Shown in pieces: positions 1 to 8,961 of a stretch of DNA of 41,617 bases (position 1 is its first letter; each line of letters begins with the position of its first letter). The stretch is from positions 1 through 41,617 of the forward strand of contig CACPDA010000007.1 of assembly GCA_902632515.1 (NCBI GenBank). Direction: 5' to 3'. The notes under the pieces were generated by a model. That model was not told the origin of the DNA and ran no database searches. It was given only the letters and a program-made list of their open reading frames with translations. This DNA comes from an uncultured Pelagibacteraceae bacterium (lineage in GTDB: Bacteria; Pseudomonadota; Alphaproteobacteria; Pelagibacterales; Pelagibacteraceae). The translations under genes and the position numbers were made by a program.

Positions 1-2172
1 AAAATTAATAGTGTGGAAATTTCAGGAAATGAGAGAATTTCAAGTGATACTATTTTAATGTTTTCAAATGTTAACGTTGGAGACGATATTGACCAAAGAG
101 ATATAAATGAAATATTGAAAAATATCTATGATACTAACTTTTTTAAAGATGTTCAGATTTCATTACAAAATGATAAGTTAATTATTCAAGTAGAAGAAAA
201 TCCGATTGTGGAAAACGTTTCATTTAACGGAATTAAAGCAAAAAAAATAATAAAAATATTAAATCAAAATTTAAAAATAAAATCTAGAAGTTCATACAAT
301 GAGTTATTGGTTAATAAAGATGTAAATCAAATTTTAAATGAATTAAAAAAATTAGGCTATTATTTTTCAACAGCAAATGCAAAAATTGAAGATCTAGGTG
401 ATAACAAAGTTAATGTTATTTATGATATTGAAATGGGTGAAAAAGCAAAAATTAGAAAAATCTCTTTTATTGGTGATAAAATTTATAAAGATAAGAAATT
501 AAAAGGTGTAATTATTAGCGAAGAATATAAATTTTGGAAATTTTTGTCCGGAAAAAAGTATCTAAATCAAGAAATTTTAGAATTAGACTCTAGATTATTA
601 AAAAACTTTTATTTGAATAAAGGATATTACGATGTACAAATAAATTCGTCTTTTGCAAAATTAATAAATGAAAATGAATTTGAGTTAGTTTATAATATAA
701 ATGCTAACAAAAAATTTTCTTTTAATAACATATCTCTAGAATTACCTGTTGATTTTGAGGCTGATAATTTTGATAATTTAAATAAATTATTTAATAAAAT
801 TAAAGGTAAGCCTTACTCTATTAATATAATTTCTAATATTTTAGAAGAAATAGACAATATTATTCTATTAGAAGAATTTAAATCGATCGAGTCAAGTGTA
901 GAAGAAATTGTTGTTGATAATAAGATAGATTTGATATTCAAAATTTTAGAAAGTGAAAAATTTATCGTTGAAAGAATAAATATTTTTGGAAACAATATTA
1001 CAGCTGAAAATGTAATAAGAAATCAATTATTAATTGATGAAGGAGATGAATTTAATACAATTCTTGCAAATAAATCAATTAATAATATTAAAAGTTTAAA
1101 TATATTCAAATCTGTAATTAGTGATATTAAAGACTCTCAAACAGATGGAAATAAGATTATAGACATCAATATAGAAGAAAAAGCTACTGGAGAAATAGTT
1201 GCTGGAGCCGGAGTTGGTACAGATGGAAGCACTTTAACTTTTGGTGTTAAAGAAAATAATTTTTTAGGAAGAGGTGTCAGATTAAATAGTAATTTAACTA
1301 TATCCACAGAAACAATAAAAGGATTATTTTCCGTGAGTAACCCAAATTATAAGAACTCTGATAAAAGAGTTTATGCTGATATTCAAGCTTTAGAGACGGA
1401 TAAGTTAACTGAGTCAGGCTATAAAAGTAATAAAACTGGTTTTGGTTTTGGAACAAAATTTGAGTATCAAGATGATTTATTTTTAGGTTTAGGTCAAAGT
1501 TCTTATTATGAAAAGATAGAAACTAATTCAAGTGCGTCAGCAAGACAAAAAGCTCAAAAAGGAAATTATTGGGACACATTTATAACTATTGATCTTGATT
1601 ATGATAAAAGAAATCAAAAGTTTAAAACTACAGATGGATTAAGAAGTGTTTATTCTGTAGACGTTCCTATTGTCAGTGAAAACAATACTTTAACTAATAT
1701 GTATAGAGTTAGCTATTATAACGAGTTATTTGAGGAAAATGTTTCAAAAGTCTCATTGTTTCTAAAAGGAACTACTTCTTTAACTAATGATGATGTTAAA
1801 CTATCAGAAAGAATATACATACCCCCAAGCATGCTGAGAGGGTTTGTTGGTGGTAAGGTTGGACCAAAAGATGGAAATGACTTTATTGGAGGAAATTATG
1901 CAGCAGCATTAAACGTATCTACAACTCTACCCCAAATATTGCCTAATGCTCAAAATGTTGATGTATTGATGTTTATGGATGTTGCTAATTTGTGGGGTGT
2001 TGATTATGACGGATCATTAAATGATTCTGACACAATTCGATCATCTGTAGGAGTTGGAGTTGATTGGTTTACTGTTATCGGTCCTTTAAATTTTTCAGTA
2101 GCTTTACCAGTTTCAAAAGCTAATACAGATAAAACAGAAACTTTTAAATTCAATTTAGGTACCTCATTTTAA
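1..2172 (+). CDS. bamA: Outer-membrane protein assembly factor BamA (5' end outside window)
   Basis: BamA is the core of the BAM complex, which folds and inserts beta-barrel proteins into the outer membrane. The reading frame is open from base 1, so the signal peptide and the start of POTRA1 lie outside the window; the GTG at 13 is only the first in-frame start-like codon. Roughly the first 380 visible residues are repeated POTRA-type units (for example 'VENVSFNGIKAKKI', 'IRKISFIGDKIY', 'VERINIFGNNITAENV'). The rest is a beta-barrel rich in Gly and aromatic residues, with a conserved stretch near 'MLRGFVGGKVGPKDGNDFIGG'. The protein ends in Phe, as expected of a BAM-recognised C-terminal strand. 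The stop codon overlaps the skp start (TAATG), and skp encodes a chaperone for the same pathway. Identification is secure. Confidence 0.95.
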   Translation, partial: KINSVEISGNERISSDTILMFSNVNVGDDIDQRDINEILKNIYDTNFFKDVQISLQNDKLIIQVEENPIVENVSFNGIKAKKIIKILNQNLKIKSRSSYNELLVNKDVNQILNELKKLGYYFSTANAKIEDLGDNKVNVIYDIEMGEKAKIRKISFIGDKIYKDKKLKGVIISEEYKFWKFLSGKKYLNQEILELDSRLLKNFYLNKGYYDVQINSSFAKLINENEFELVYNINANKKFSFNNISLELPVDFEADNFDNLNKLFNKIKGKPYSINIISNILEEIDNIILLEEFKSIESSVEEIVVDNKIDLIFKILESEKFIVERINIFGNNITAENVIRNQLLIDEGDEFNTILANKSINNIKSLNIFKSVISDIKDSQTDGNKIIDINIEEKATGEIVAGAGVGTDGSTLTFGVKENNFLGRGVRLNSNLTISTETIKGLFSVSNPNYKNSDKRVYADIQALETDKLTESGYKSNKTGFGFGTKFEYQDDLFLGLGQSSYYEKIETNSSASARQKAQKGNYWDTFITIDLDYDKRNQKFKTTDGLRSVYSVDVPIVSENNTLTNMYRVSYYNELFEENVSKVSLFLKGTTSLTNDDVKLSERIYIPPSMLRGFVGGKVGPKDGNDFIGGNYAAALNVSTTLPQILPNAQNVDVLMFMDVANLWGVDYDGSLNDSDTIRSSVGVGVDWFTVIGPLNFSVALPVSKANTDKTETFKFNLGTSF

Positions 2173-2681
2173 TGCTAAAGAAGATTTTATTTATAAATTT
2201 TTTTTTTTTATTATTTAATCTTACACTAAGTTATAGTGCAGAAAAAATAGTTTATTTAGACATTGATTTTATTTTAAATCAAAGTAAACCCGCAAAATCT
2301 ATTATCATAAAAATTGAAAAAGCTGAAAAAAAAGAAATTTTAAGACTAAAATCTATTGAAAAAGATTTAAAAAAAGAAAATGAAGAAATAAAAAAAACAA
2401 AAAATTTAATTTCTGAAGAAGAATTTGTAAAAAAAGTCAATGATTTCAAAAAAAAACTTTCAGATTATGAAAATAATAAAAAAAAAGTTGTTTTATCTTT
2501 AAATGAAAAAAAAAAGGAAGAGTTAAATAAATTATTAGATTTAATTAATCCTATCATTCAAAAATATATGGATAAAAATTCAATCGATGTAATAATTGAT
2601 AAAAAAAATGTTTATATGGCAAAAAAAAATTACGATATAACAAATGAAATTTTACAATTAGTTAATAAAGAAATTAAATAA
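2172..2681 (+). CDS. skp: Periplasmic chaperone Skp/OmpH family
   Basis: A 169-residue protein of the OmpH/Skp family, which holds unfolded outer-membrane proteins in the periplasm. It has a hydrophobic N-terminal signal peptide (about residues 1-22, ending near 'LSYSAEKI'), then 'IVYLDIDFILNQS', which matches the family's N-terminal strand. A long Lys/Glu-rich coiled coil (about 45-120) follows, then a C-terminal strand segment. Length is normal for the family. The start overlaps the bamA stop, and this bamA-skp order is common in proteobacteria. The signal-peptide coding region contains a run of 12 T bases at 2198-2209, read as Phe codons. Sequence conservation in this family is low, so the call rests on architecture and neighbours. 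Confidence 0.85.
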   Translation: MLKKILFINFFFLLFNLTLSYSAEKIVYLDIDFILNQSKPAKSIIIKIEKAEKKEILRLKSIEKDLKKENEEIKKTKNLISEEEFVKKVNDFKKKLSDYENNKKKVVLSLNEKKKEELNKLLDLINPIIQKYMDKNSIDVIIDKKNVYMAKKNYDITNEILQLVNKEIK

Positions 2682-2682
2682 G

Positions 2683-3129
2683 ATGGAAAAATTAAACAGA
2701 AAACAAATTGAAGAATTATTACCTCATAGAGATCCAATGCTCTTAATTGATGAATTATATGATATTAAAAAATTAGAATCTGCTACAGCTATTTTAAATG
2801 TTAAAAAAGATAGTTTTTTTGTTAATGGTCATTTTCCTGGTCAACCAGTTATGCCAGGAGTTTTGATAGTTGAATCCTTTGGTCAAGCTGCAGCAGCTTT
2901 AACAGCACATGGTTTAGATAAATCTACTTATGAAAATAAGTTAGTTTTTTTAATGAGTGTCGAAAAAGCTAGATTTAGAAGTCCTGTCATTCCTGACTGT
3001 AAACTTAAGTTAAAGATAGAGGCGGTTAGATCTCACGGTCGTGTATGGAAATACAAAGGTGAAGCATTTGTTGACGATAAAAAGATGGCTGATGCTATGT
3101 GGTCAGCTACCATTGTAGATAGGAAATAA
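2683..3129 (+). CDS. fabZ: 3-hydroxyacyl-[ACP] dehydratase FabZ
   Basis: FabZ dehydrates 3-hydroxyacyl-ACP to trans-2-enoyl-ACP in fatty-acid elongation. It competes with LpxA and LpxD for hydroxyacyl-ACP, which explains why it sits in the lipid A cluster. The 148 residues form a single hotdog domain. 'LLPHRDPMLLIDEL' (13-26) is the family N-terminal motif. 'GHFPGQPVMPGV' carries the catalytic His50, and 'ESFGQAAA' carries the catalytic Glu64. Length is normal. The gene begins one base after the skp stop. Here fabZ precedes lpxD, whereas lpxD-fabZ-lpxA is the more usual order. Confidence 0.96.
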   Translation: MEKLNRKQIEELLPHRDPMLLIDELYDIKKLESATAILNVKKDSFFVNGHFPGQPVMPGVLIVESFGQAAAALTAHGLDKSTYENKLVFLMSVEKARFRSPVIPDCKLKLKIEAVRSHGRVWKYKGEAFVDDKKMADAMWSATIVDRK

Positions 3130-3160
3130 TTAGCAATATTTTTTTACTATTAAAGATTTT

Positions 3161-3178
3161 TTGCTTTGATAAAAGCAA
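3161..3178 (+). promoter_or_regulatory. Hairpin just before the lpxD start
   Basis: TTGCTTT and AAAGCAA form a perfect 7-bp inverted repeat around a 4-base GATA loop, ending 2 nt before the ATG at 3181. It follows a T-rich stretch and is not followed by a T tract, so it does not look like a plus-strand terminator. It could affect lpxD initiation. The structure is read directly from the sequence; any function is inference, and short AT-rich hairpins arise easily by chance. Confidence 0.35.
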
Positions 3179-3180
3179 TC

Positions 3181-4158
3181 ATGTCTCATCCTTTTTTTAC
3201 TTATCAAGGTCCTATATCTATCGATGAAATTTCAAAATTATTGAAAATTAAGATTGATTTCTCAAAAAATTCTAAAATTATGGATATTAAAGATTTATTT
3301 AGTGCAGATAAAGATTCCTTAACATTTTTACACTCTAAGAGATACAAAGATTTAGCTAAATCCACAAAAGCTTTATATTGTTTAACAACAGATTTATTAA
3401 AAGACTGTTTACCAAAAACATGTAAACCAATAATTGTTGAGAACGTTCTTATTGCTACTTCAATTGTTACTTCAAAGATTTATCCAAATTCTATTGAAGA
3501 TGAATTTGATACAAAAGTCAAAAATATAGAACAAGTAAACTTAAAAAATAAAGTTGAATATGGAAAGAATGTTTTAATTGGTGAAAATGTTGATATTGGT
3601 TCAGACTGTTTGATTGGACACAATACAATAATAGAAAAGAATGTTAAAATTGGTAATAATTGTAAAATTGGTTCCAATACAATAATTAGAAACGCATACG
3701 TTAAAGACAATGTATCTATTCTCGATAATTGTGTTGTTGGAAAAAAAGGTTTTGGTTTTTTCCCTAAAAAATCACAAAATCTTCGTTATCCACACATTGG
3801 AATAGTGATCATTAATGAAAATTGTGAAATTGGTTGTGGCGCAACAATCGATCGTGGTTCAATGTCTAACACTGAAATTGGAAAAAATACTTTTTTAGAT
3901 AATCAAGTTCACATTGCTCATAATGTAAAGATTGGTGAAAATACCATAATTGCTGGTCAAGTTGGTATTGCGGGAAGTTCGTCAATTGGTAGTAATGTTA
4001 GAATAGGAGGTCAAGCGGGTATTTCTGGACATTTAAAAATAGGAGATAACGTTGATATAGCTGGAGGGAGTGGTGTAATAAAAGATATTCCTAATAATAC
4101 AAAAGTAATGGGATATCCAGCTAAAAATATTCGTGAATTTTTAAGAGAAAATAAATAA
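3181..4158 (+). CDS. lpxD: UDP-3-O-(3-hydroxyacyl)glucosamine N-acyltransferase LpxD
   Basis: LpxD adds the second hydroxyacyl chain to UDP-3-O-acylglucosamine, the third step of lipid A synthesis. An N-terminal uridine-binding domain (about 1-100) is followed by a left-handed beta-helix of hexapeptide repeats ('IGENVDIGSDCLIGHNTIIEK' and many more). The catalytic His is in 'VHIAHNVKIGEN' (about residue 247). The C-terminal stretch 'VMGYPAKNIREF' is typical. I chose the ATG at 3181 ('MSHPFFTYQGP'). An in-frame TTG at 3166 would add five residues but lies inside a hairpin, and neither start has a clear ribosome-binding site. The gene ends in a TAATG overlap with lpxA. Confidence 0.94.
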   Translation: MSHPFFTYQGPISIDEISKLLKIKIDFSKNSKIMDIKDLFSADKDSLTFLHSKRYKDLAKSTKALYCLTTDLLKDCLPKTCKPIIVENVLIATSIVTSKIYPNSIEDEFDTKVKNIEQVNLKNKVEYGKNVLIGENVDIGSDCLIGHNTIIEKNVKIGNNCKIGSNTIIRNAYVKDNVSILDNCVVGKKGFGFFPKKSQNLRYPHIGIVIINENCEIGCGATIDRGSMSNTEIGKNTFLDNQVHIAHNVKIGENTIIAGQVGIAGSSSIGSNVRIGGQAGISGHLKIGDNVDIAGGSGVIKDIPNNTKVMGYPAKNIREFLRENK

Positions 4159-4940
4159 TGATACATAAAACTGCCATAATAGATTCCAAAGCAAAAATAA
4201 GTTCTGATGTAAAAATTGGAGCATATTGTGAAATTGGCCCAAATGTAGAGATAGGAAAAAATTCAATTATCCAATCTCATGTAAGTATTTTAGGCAATAC
4301 CAAAATTGGGGAGAATAATAACATATACCCATTTGCCTCTATTGGTAATGATCCACAAGATTTAAAATATAAAGGGGAAAAAACTCAACTAGAAATAGGT
4401 AATAATAATAAAATAAGAGAATATGTAACTATAAATAAAGGTACAGATGGAGGAGGGGGACTAACCAAAGTTGGAAATAATTGTTTGTTTATGGTCTCAT
4501 CTCATATTGCTCATGATTGTTTAGTTGAGGACAATGTAATTTTAGCAAATAATGTTCCATTAGGAGGTCATGCTCATATTGAGAACAATGTAATAATTGG
4601 AGGTAATTCAGCTGTTCAACAATTTACTAGAGTTGGAAAATTTGCAATGATCGGAGGAATGTGTGGTGTTGTAAGAGATGTAATTCCTTATGGAATTGCT
4701 CATGGAAACAGAAGTGTTCTTCAAGGATTAAATTTAATTGGTTTAAGAAGAAGAAATATACCTAATAAAGAAATTCTTACATTAAGTGAGGCATATAAAG
4801 AAATATTCAAAAATGAAAATTTAACAGAAAACTTAAAAAATTTAGACTCAAATCTTAAAGAAAACGAATTAGTTAAAGATGTAGTAGAATTTTTAGAAAA
4901 AGATAAAAAAAGGCCAATATGCACACCTTTTTCAAAATAA
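4158..4940 (+). CDS. lpxA: UDP-N-acetylglucosamine acyltransferase LpxA
   Basis: LpxA catalyses the first step of lipid A synthesis, moving a hydroxyacyl chain from ACP to the 3-OH of UDP-GlcNAc. The 260 residues start with hexapeptide repeats of a left-handed beta-helix (1-190), including the diagnostic 'NDPQDLKYKGE' (64-74) and 'SHIAHDC', where His119 matches the catalytic His. 'GNRSVLQGLNLIGLRRR' marks the helical C-terminal domain. Length is normal. The start overlaps the lpxD stop and lpxI begins one base after the stop, so the genes are almost certainly co-transcribed. Confidence 0.97.
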   Translation: MIHKTAIIDSKAKISSDVKIGAYCEIGPNVEIGKNSIIQSHVSILGNTKIGENNNIYPFASIGNDPQDLKYKGEKTQLEIGNNNKIREYVTINKGTDGGGGLTKVGNNCLFMVSSHIAHDCLVEDNVILANNVPLGGHAHIENNVIIGGNSAVQQFTRVGKFAMIGGMCGVVRDVIPYGIAHGNRSVLQGLNLIGLRRRNIPNKEILTLSEAYKEIFKNENLTENLKNLDSNLKENELVKDVVEFLEKDKKRPICTPFSK

Positions 4941-4941
4941 G

Positions 4942-5727
4942 ATGATAGGATTATTCTTAGGAGATACAGACTTTTCAAATATTGTACTTAATAAAATTAA
5001 AAGAAAAAAAAAGAAATATTTCATAATTGATTTCTCTAAAAAAGGTAAGTTTAAAAAAGATAAAAACTCACATAGAATTAGTATTGGTAAATTTGGAGAA
5101 ATTATCAATCTAATTAAAGAAAAAAAATCTAATAAAGTACTTTTTGCTGGAAAAATTGCTAAGCCAAAATTTTCGTCCCTAAGATTAGATTTAAAAGGTA
5201 TCTATTACATGCCAAGTGTCATTAAAGCAGCAAAATTGGGTGATGCAGCTATAATTAAAGCAATAATTAAAATTCTTAATAATGAAAAAATTAAAGTATT
5301 AAGTTCAATTTATTTCAATCCTGAATTAGCAGGTAAAAAAGGAAATTTTACGAAATTAAAACCTTCACAAATTGATAATAAATCTATTAATCAAGGTATA
5401 AAGTATTTAAGCAAATCTAATACCTTAGATCATGTCCAAGCATTAGTGGTTAAGGACAATAACATTATCGCAAAAGAAGGTAATCAAGGAACTAAAAAAA
5501 TGTTATTTAAATTAAAAAGAAATTCAGGAGGTATATTAATAAAAATTCCAAAAAAAAGACAAGATTTAAGAATGGATTTACCCACAATAGGACTTCGAAC
5601 GCTTAAGGACTGTAAAAAATATGGTTTGAAAGGAATAGTTTTAAAATCAAAAAAGAATATTTTTTTAGACAAAATTAAATGTATACAATTTGCTAATAAG
5701 AACAAAATTTTTATTTCTATTAAATGA
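4942..5727 (+). CDS. lpxI: UDP-2,3-diacylglucosamine pyrophosphatase LpxI
   Basis: LpxI cleaves UDP-2,3-diacylglucosamine to lipid X and UMP. It replaces the unrelated LpxH of gammaproteobacteria and is the usual form in alphaproteobacteria. The 261-residue length fits. Recognisable family stretches are 'LFAGKIAKP' (about 65-75), 'LGDAAIIKAI' in the middle, and the C-terminal 'GGILIKIPKKRQDLRMDLPTIG', given here only as a location marker around residues 192-213. Position between lpxA and lpxB is the canonical place for lpxI. The stop overlaps the lpxB start (ATGA type). No other function seems likely. Confidence 0.9.
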   Translation: MIGLFLGDTDFSNIVLNKIKRKKKKYFIIDFSKKGKFKKDKNSHRISIGKFGEIINLIKEKKSNKVLFAGKIAKPKFSSLRLDLKGIYYMPSVIKAAKLGDAAIIKAIIKILNNEKIKVLSSIYFNPELAGKKGNFTKLKPSQIDNKSINQGIKYLSKSNTLDHVQALVVKDNNIIAKEGNQGTKKMLFKLKRNSGGILIKIPKKRQDLRMDLPTIGLRTLKDCKKYGLKGIVLKSKKNIFLDKIKCIQFANKNKIFISIK

Positions 5728-6860
5728 AAAAAATATTTGTATTAACAGGGGAGCCATCTGGAGATAAACTAGCTTCAACTGTAATTTCTAAACTCCAAAG
5801 AGAGAATAATAATATTGAATATTTATCAGTAGGTGGTTCAAATTTAAAAAACCTAGGTATTAAATCTATTTATGAATTAAAAGAAATTACTTATTTAGGT
5901 TTTACAAGTGTCTTACTAAATATTTTTAAGATAAAAAAAAAGATCAATCAAACGGTCGATGAAATCTTAAAATTTAATCCAGATATTTTATTTAGTGTAG
6001 ATAGTCCAGATTTTACATTAAGAGTTGCTGAATTAGTGAAAAAAAGAAATCAAAAAATAAAAACAATACATTATGTTGCTCCTCAAGTATGGATTTGGCG
6101 AAAAAATAGAGTAAAAAAGATGAAAAAATTTATTGATCACATTCTTTTATTATTTGATTTTGAAAAAAAATATTTTGATGACGAAAGTATAAGAAATACA
6201 TTTGTTGGGCATCCATTGATCGAAGATACAGATTCTAATAAGACTGATATTAATAATCTAATATCTAAAGATAAAAAAATTATATCTATTTTTCCAGGTA
6301 GTCGAAAGTCAGAAACAAGTGTTCTCTTACCTATATTAATTGAATTTATAGATATGATGAATACGAAAGACTCAGATTACAGTTTTGTTTTCCATGCAAC
6401 AGAAGAAAATAAAAATTATATAGTTGAATTTGTAAAAGATAAAAAATTGCAAAATACAGATGTTATTTCTAATGAAAATATGAAAAAACAAATATTATCT
6501 CATTCTATTTTCGCTGTATGTAAATCTGGAACTGTATCCTTACAAGTTTGTAATTCAAATATTCCTTCAATAATTATTTACAAATTAAGTTTCATAAATT
6601 TTATGATTTTTAAATTATTAGTAAATGTTAAGTTTGCAAATATTATTAATATTATTAATAATAAAGAGATAATTCCTGAATTATTACAAAATGAATGTAA
6701 TGCAAAAGAAATTTATAATTCAGTAAGATATATTCTTAAAAATCCAAGTATTGCAAAAAAACAATTGGAAGAATGCAAAAGAACTCTAGATGGTATTAAA
6801 TCAAAATCTTCCTCATCAAATGAAGCTGCCTTAATCTTAAGAAAAAACCTTGTTAGTTAA
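5724..6860 (+). CDS. lpxB: Lipid A disaccharide synthase LpxB
   Basis: LpxB is a peripheral GT-B glycosyltransferase joining lipid X to UDP-2,3-diacylglucosamine to make the lipid A disaccharide. The 378 residues begin with the motif 'GEPSGDKLAS' (8-17). 'HYVAPQVWIWRKNRVKKMKK' (around 112-131) is the family hallmark, followed by 'FVGHPLIED', 'FPGSRKSE' and 'CKSGTVSLQ' of the nucleotide-binding half. It is the last gene of the plus-strand lipid A block. Its final 24 bases overlap the end of the convergent gltX gene, leaving no room for a separate terminator. Confidence 0.95.
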   Translation: MKKIFVLTGEPSGDKLASTVISKLQRENNNIEYLSVGGSNLKNLGIKSIYELKEITYLGFTSVLLNIFKIKKKINQTVDEILKFNPDILFSVDSPDFTLRVAELVKKRNQKIKTIHYVAPQVWIWRKNRVKKMKKFIDHILLLFDFEKKYFDDESIRNTFVGHPLIEDTDSNKTDINNLISKDKKIISIFPGSRKSETSVLLPILIEFIDMMNTKDSDYSFVFHATEENKNYIVEFVKDKKLQNTDVISNENMKKQILSHSIFAVCKSGTVSLQVCNSNIPSIIIYKLSFINFMIFKLLVNVKFANIINIINNKEIIPELLQNECNAKEIYNSVRYILKNPSIAKKQLEECKRTLDGIKSKSSSSNEAALILRKNLVS

Positions 6861-8237
6861 TCTTTTTTCCACGTCATCTTTACCAAGTGATATAATTATA
6901 TCATAAATACCAGGTCCGAATTTTGATCCCGTTAAAGCTATTCTTAATGGTTGCCCAACTCCTTTAAAATTTGTTTCATTAGATTTTATTAAATTTTGAA
7001 CTATTGGTTCTAAATTATCTCTATTCAATTCATTAATTTCTTTAAACTTGTTGTAAAATTCTGTGATTATTTTTTTTGATTTATTATCTATTAATGCCAA
7101 ATCCTCTTTATTAAATTTCACTTCATCATTTAAAATATATTGGCAATTATTATATATATCTTCTAATGTTTTGGCTTTATTTTTAAGAATTGTTAAAGAT
7201 TTTTTGATTTTTTCAATTTTATCTTTTTTAATTTCACTTTTAAATATTTGGCAATAATAAATAAATTGATCTAATAAATCTTTTTCATCTATATTTTTTA
7301 TATAATGCTCATTCATTGATAAAATTCGACTCATATCTAATTTAGACGGTGATTTGCCTACACCCTCAAGATTAAAATATTTAATACTTTCTTCTAATGT
7401 AAAAATTTCTTTGTCTTTAAATGACCATCCTAATCTAAGAAGATAGTTCCTTAACGCATCCGGCATTATACCAATACTTGAATAATCATGTAATGTTGAT
7501 GCTTTATCTCTTTTAGACAATTTTTTACCTTCAATAGTATGTATTAAAGGGATATGAGCAAAAGTGGGAATTTCCCATTTCATAGCTTCATAAATTTGTA
7601 TTTGTTTAAATGTATTTATTTTATGATCATCTCCTCTAATAATATGAGTCATATTCATTTGATGATCATCTACAGATGCAGACAAATTATACGTTGGAGT
7701 TCCATCATTCCTCAAAATGACAAAGTCTTCTATGGTATTATTTTCTATTTTGACATCTCCTTGAACTAAGTCTTTTAATATTGAGGTACCTTCTATTTTA
7801 CTTTTAAATCTTAAAACTGGTTTAATATCTTTTGGAGCTTCTTTTTCATCTTTCTCTCTCCATTTTCTATCATAAACATAAGGTATTTTTTTCTGTTTTG
7901 CTCTTTTTTTTTGCTCTTCAATTTCTTCATTTGAACAATAACATTTATAAGCAAAACCATTTTTTAATAAATCGTTAGCAACTTTTATATGATCTTCTAT
8001 CTTTTTTGATTGAATATATTCTTCTCCATCATGATTTACACCTATCCATTTAAGAGACTCAATGATTTGTTTTTTGTATTCATCTTTCGATCTTTCTTTA
8101 TCAGTATCTTCGATTCTTAAAAAAAAATTACCTTTTTGATTTTTGGCATACAACCAATTAAATAAAGCTGTCCGTACCCCACCGATATGTAAGGGACCTG
8201 TTGGAGAAGGAGCAAATCTAGTTGCTACTTTTTTCAT
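6837..8237 (-). CDS. gltX: Glutamate-tRNA ligase
   Basis: Class I aminoacyl-tRNA synthetase charging tRNA-Glu. The N-terminal HIGH-type signature is in 'PSPTGPLHIGGVRTALFNWLY' (about 9-29), and the KMSKS-type signature is 'KKLSKRDKAS' near residue 239. A Cys pair resembling the zinc-binding insert is at 'KCYCSNEE'. Length (466) is normal for the bacterial enzyme. The sequence alone does not show whether it is discriminating or also charges tRNA-Gln. It lies downstream of lexA with a 22-nt gap and may be co-transcribed with it. The 3' end overlaps lpxB by 24 bases in the convergent orientation. Confidence 0.96.
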   Translation of the reverse strand: MKKVATRFAPSPTGPLHIGGVRTALFNWLYAKNQKGNFFLRIEDTDKERSKDEYKKQIIESLKWIGVNHDGEEYIQSKKIEDHIKVANDLLKNGFAYKCYCSNEEIEEQKKRAKQKKIPYVYDRKWREKDEKEAPKDIKPVLRFKSKIEGTSILKDLVQGDVKIENNTIEDFVILRNDGTPTYNLSASVDDHQMNMTHIIRGDDHKINTFKQIQIYEAMKWEIPTFAHIPLIHTIEGKKLSKRDKASTLHDYSSIGIMPDALRNYLLRLGWSFKDKEIFTLEESIKYFNLEGVGKSPSKLDMSRILSMNEHYIKNIDEKDLLDQFIYYCQIFKSEIKKDKIEKIKKSLTILKNKAKTLEDIYNNCQYILNDEVKFNKEDLALIDNKSKKIITEFYNKFKEINELNRDNLEPIVQNLIKSNETNFKGVGQPLRIALTGSKFGPGIYDIIISLGKDDVEKRLTNKVFS

Positions 8238-8259
8238 TCTATTTATTTAGACTATTTTT

Positions 8260-8937
8260 TTAGAAGTTTCTATATAAAGATACTAATACACCCTGAACTT
8301 TTACTCTGTCTGGTCCAAAAATTTTTGTTTCGTAGTTTTTATTTGCACTTTCTAAGGCTACAACTTTTCCTTTTTTTCTAATTCTTTTCAACATTGCTTC
8401 ATGTTCATCAATTAAAGCGACAACAATTTTTCCATTATCTGCTGTATCAGTCCTTTTGATTATAACTGTATCACCCTCATGAATTCCTGCTTCAATCATT
8501 GAATCTCCTTGAACTTTAAGACCAAAATAATCACCATTTTTTTCTAAATTACTTGGCAAAGGTATTCTCGAAACTTCATTTTGAATAGCTTCGACTGGAG
8601 TTCCAGCTGCAATTTTACCTAAAACAGGAACTTCATTTTCATCAGAAAATGGCTTTTCGTCATCTAGCCCACCTTTAATAACACTAGGTGAGAAATTGTT
8701 ATAAATATCATTTGCTGATGCAGTTTCTGGCAATTTAACAACCTCAAGAGCTCTTGCTTTATGAGCTAATCTTTTAATAAATCCTCTTTCTTCTAATGCG
8801 CTTATTAATCTATGAATTCCAGATTTTGATTTTAAGTTTAATGACTGTTTCATTTCCTCATAAGAAGGAGAAACACCAGAGCTTCTCAACTTCTTGTTGA
8901 TAAATAAAAGCAGGTTTTTTTGTTTTTTTGTTAGCAT
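8260..8937 (-). CDS. lexA: LexA repressor of the SOS response
   Basis: LexA represses SOS genes and cleaves itself when RecA filaments form on damaged DNA. The 225 residues comprise an N-terminal winged helix-turn-helix ('MLTKKQKNLLLFINKKL', 'SGIHRLISALEERGFI', 1-66), a linker, and a C-terminal S24 protease domain. The scissile Ala111-Gly112 bond is in 'KIAAGTPVEA'. The catalytic dyad is Ser146 in 'QGDSMIEAGI' and Lys184 in 'EAMLKRI'. A GTTC-N7-GTTC box lies 25-39 nt upstream, so the gene is almost certainly autoregulated. It sits between trpC and gltX; in many alphaproteobacteria moaC and moeA separate trpC from lexA, and they are absent here. Confidence 0.97.
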   Translation of the reverse strand: MLTKKQKNLLLFINKKLRSSGVSPSYEEMKQSLNLKSKSGIHRLISALEERGFIKRLAHKARALEVVKLPETASANDIYNNFSPSVIKGGLDDEKPFSDENEVPVLGKIAAGTPVEAIQNEVSRIPLPSNLEKNGDYFGLKVQGDSMIEAGIHEGDTVIIKRTDTADNGKIVVALIDEHEAMLKRIRKKGKVVALESANKNYETKIFGPDRVKVQGVLVSLYRNF

Positions 8938-8961
8938 AAGAACAAATATCGTACAAAATCT

